64,000 nucleotides of DNA. It comes from Sinorhizobium medicae (GTDB taxonomy: Bacteria > Pseudomonadota > Alphaproteobacteria > Rhizobiales > Rhizobiaceae). Both the position numbers and the translations under genes were made by a program. This document shows positions 62,165 to 64,000 of this stretch, piece after piece. Below the pieces are notes generated by a model. It was not told where the DNA came from. It made no database searches and worked only from the letters and a program-made list of their open reading frames with translations. Numbering within the stretch: position 1 is the first letter of the stretch; each line of letters starts with the position of its first letter. Where the stretch lies: assembly GCF_007827695.1 (NCBI RefSeq), contig NZ_VITA01000009.1, forward strand, positions 168,547 to 232,546, read 5' to 3'.

Positions 62165-63793
62165 ATGGCTGTCAAGGAAGTCAGATTCACCAGCGATGCC
62201 CGCGATCGCATGCTGCGCGGCGTGGATATCATGGCCAACGCCGTGCGCGTGACTTTGGGACCGAAGGGGCGGAACGTCGTCATCGACAAGTCCTTTGGAG
62301 CGCCGCGGATAACCAAGGACGGCGTTTCCGTCGCCAAGGAAATCGAGCTCGAGGACAAGTTCGAGAACATGGGGGCGCAGATGCTGCGCGAGGTGGCGTC
62401 GCGCACCAGCGACATCGCCGGCGATGGCACCACCACGGCCACCGTACTCGCGCAAGCAATCGTCAGGGAAGGCGCGAAGGCCGTGGCGGCAGGCATGAAC
62501 CCGATGGACCTGAAGCGTGGCATCGATCTGGCCGTCGAGGCGATCGTACGGGAACTCAGGACCAACGCCCGCAAGGTCTCCAAGAACGCCGAGATCGCTC
62601 AGGTAGCCACGATTTCGGCCAATGGCGACGCAGAAATCGGTCGCTACCTTGCCGAAGCCATGGAAAAGGTCGGCAACGAGGGCGTAATCACCGTCGAAGA
62701 GGCCAAGACCGCCGAGATCGAGCTTGAAGTCGTGGAGGGAATGCAGTTCGACCGCGGCTATCTCTCACCCTATTTCATCACCAACCAGGAGAAGATGAGG
62801 GTGGAACTGGAAGACGCCTACATACTGCTGCACGAGAAGAAGCTCTCCAACCTGCAGGCGATGATCCCAATTCTCGAATCGGTCATCCAGTCCGGAAAGC
62901 CCCTGCTGATCATTGCCGAGGACGTCGAGGGCGAGGCACTCGCGACGCTGGTGGTCAACAAGCTGCGCGGCGGCCTGAAGATCGCCGCGGTCAAGGCGCC
63001 CGGCTTCGGCGACCGCCGCAAGTCCATGCTCGAGGACATCGCGATCCTGACCGGCGGAACCGTCATCTCCGAGGAACTCGGGACTAAGCTCGAGAGCGCG
63101 ACGATCGACATCCTCGGCCGCGCGAAACGCGTGATGGTCGAAAAGGAGACGACGACGATCGTCGACGGCGCCGGGTCGAAGGCGGACATCGGTGGCCGCG
63201 TCGCCCAGATCAAGGCGCAGATCGAGGACACCACTTCCGACTACGATCGGGAGAAGCTGCAGGAGCGGCTCGCCAAGCTCGCGGGCGGTGTCGCCGTGAT
63301 CCGCGTCGGCGGCTCGACAGAGATCGAAGTCAAGGAGAAGAAGGATCGCGTCGACGATGCCCTTCATGCGACGCGGGCGGCGGTCGAAGAAGGCATCCTG
63401 CCGGGCGGCGGCGTGGCGCTGCTACGGGTCGTCAGCGTGCTCAACGGTCTTGCGACGGCCAACGACGATCAGCGCGTGGGTATCGAGATCGTCCGCCGCG
63501 CTATCGAGGCACCCGTCCGCCAGATCGCCGAGAACGCCGGCGCCGAGGGATCCATTATCGTCGGGAAGTTGCGGGAGAAAGAGGATTTTGCCTTTGGCTG
63601 GAATGCCCAGACTGGTGAATTCGGCGATCTCTTTCAAATGGGCGTCATCGACCCAGCAAAGGTCGTGCGCGCCGCCTTGCAGGACGCCGCCTCCGTCGCC
63701 GGTCTTCTTGTGACGACGGAAGCGATGATCGCCGAGAAACCGAAGAAGGACGGGCAGCCGCAGATGCCGCCCGCGCCGGGCATGGATTTCTGA
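62165..63793 (+). CDS. groEL: Chaperonin GroEL, without a neighbouring groES
   Basis: A 542-residue group I chaperonin. [20 protein letters not shown] and [15 protein letters not shown] (about 86-100) form the ATP site; [15 protein letters not shown] is the family signature. The C-terminus ends [11 protein letters not shown] and lacks the long GGM repeat. GGAGGGAGG precedes the start. No groES lies upstream, and no CIRCE element was found, so it differs from the housekeeping groESL operon. S. meliloti has several groEL copies, one reportedly without groES, which this may match. Confidence 0.94.
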   Translation: MAVKEVRFTSDARDRMLRGVDIMANAVRVTLGPKGRNVVIDKSFGAPRITKDGVSVAKEIELEDKFENMGAQMLREVASRTSDIAGDGTTTATVLAQAIVREGAKAVAAGMNPMDLKRGIDLAVEAIVRELRTNARKVSKNAEIAQVATISANGDAEIGRYLAEAMEKVGNEGVITVEEAKTAEIELEVVEGMQFDRGYLSPYFITNQEKMRVELEDAYILLHEKKLSNLQAMIPILESVIQSGKPLLIIAEDVEGEALATLVVNKLRGGLKIAAVKAPGFGDRRKSMLEDIAILTGGTVISEELGTKLESATIDILGRAKRVMVEKETTTIVDGAGSKADIGGRVAQIKAQIEDTTSDYDREKLQERLAKLAGGVAVIRVGGSTEIEVKEKKDRVDDALHATRAAVEEGILPGGGVALLRVVSVLNGLATANDDQRVGIEIVRRAIEAPVRQIAENAGAEGSIIVGKLREKEDFAFGWNAQTGEFGDLFQMGVIDPAKVVRAALQDAASVAGLLVTTEAMIAEKPKKDGQPQMPPAPGMDF

Positions 63794-63805
63794 CGGTGAA
63801 ATGCT

Positions 63806-64000
63806 TTAGCGGATGACTCCTCGGCGGCCCAATGGCGTGGCCCGGCTGGCAACTGTGTTTGTCAGGTGGTTCGTCGGAAGGTTGTTTTGTCCCTGATGAT
63901 GGCGCTTTGCGATGGCGAGCAATTTGCGGGCAAGCGCAATGATGACGACCTTGAAGGGCTTGCCTGCCTCCTTCATTTGGTCAGCATGGGACTTAAAAGC
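63806..64000 (-). mobile_element. IS110-type transposase, C-terminal end
   Basis: The last 64 codons of a leftward gene that continues past the right window edge. AFKSHADQMKEAGKPFKVVI followed by IALARKLLAIAKRH is the C-terminal pattern of IS110/IS1111 transposases (Transposase_20). The stop lies 13 bases past the end of groEL, so the element inserted immediately behind it. The N-terminal catalytic domain and ends of the element are outside the window. Confidence 0.75.

Overview
The window looks like a chromosome segment of an alphaproteobacterial rhizobium, most likely Sinorhizobium/Ensifer of the S. meliloti group. The evidence is the high-GC codon use, the gene order plsX-fabH-ihfA-merR-tRNA-Pro and glyA-nrdR-ribD-ribE with ldtP-ldtR-hemB nearby, a lone groEL, and palindromic repeats of the rhizobial RIME type. 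Assignments rest on motifs and family knowledge read by eye; no database search was run.

Positions 1 to about 35,920 are most of a siphovirus-type prophage, open at the left window edge. Its right end abuts the 3' end of tRNA-Pro(GGG) (35923-35999, minus), the probable integration site. From right to left it holds: a tyrosine integrase and an overlapping excisionase-like gene; a rightward early operon of tightly overlapping small genes (28664-34774) with a Gp157-like protein, a Red-beta annealase, an ASCH-domain protein and an HNH-like protein; an immunity region (26818-28660) with a Cro-like protein, a CI/LexA-like repressor, a degenerate S24-fold protein and several operator-like repeats; and a leftward operon (19778-26489) with a protein carrying an SSB-like tail, a GapR-domain protein, a DNA methyltransferase, a DUF1064 nuclease, replication proteins, a GcrA-like regulator and a NusG-like protein. 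Next comes an accessory patch (16602-19638) with a split metallopeptidase, a Cas2-fold protein, an acyl-carrier-like protein lacking its attachment serine, and a truncated copy of the small terminase gene. The late leftward operon (1-16559) runs small terminase, large terminase, portal, DUF2213, decoration, major capsid, connectors, tail tube, G/GT chaperones, tape measure, and tail tip. No lysis genes are visible; they probably lie beyond the left edge.

Positions 36000-64000 are ordinary chromosome. They hold lipid synthesis genes (plsX, fabH), ihfA with a MerR regulator, a DUF177 protein, a cytochrome bc1 chaperone, bamE, the K+-independent H+-pyrophosphatase hppA, an MFS transporter, nusB-ribH, ribE-ribD-nrdR-glyA, the L,D-transpeptidase ldtP and its MarR regulator ldtR, hemB, an RDD protein, an aminoacyl-tRNA-protein transferase, a DMT transporter, an ArsR regulator, parC, a secreted protein, a groEL without groES, and the end of an IS110-type transposase at the right edge.

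The most unusual content is in the prophage. It carries homologues of three host chromosome or cell-cycle factors (GcrA, GapR, NusG) plus a DNA methyltransferase, an inactive-looking carrier protein, a protease-dead repressor-like protein facing CI, and an orphan Cas2-fold protein.
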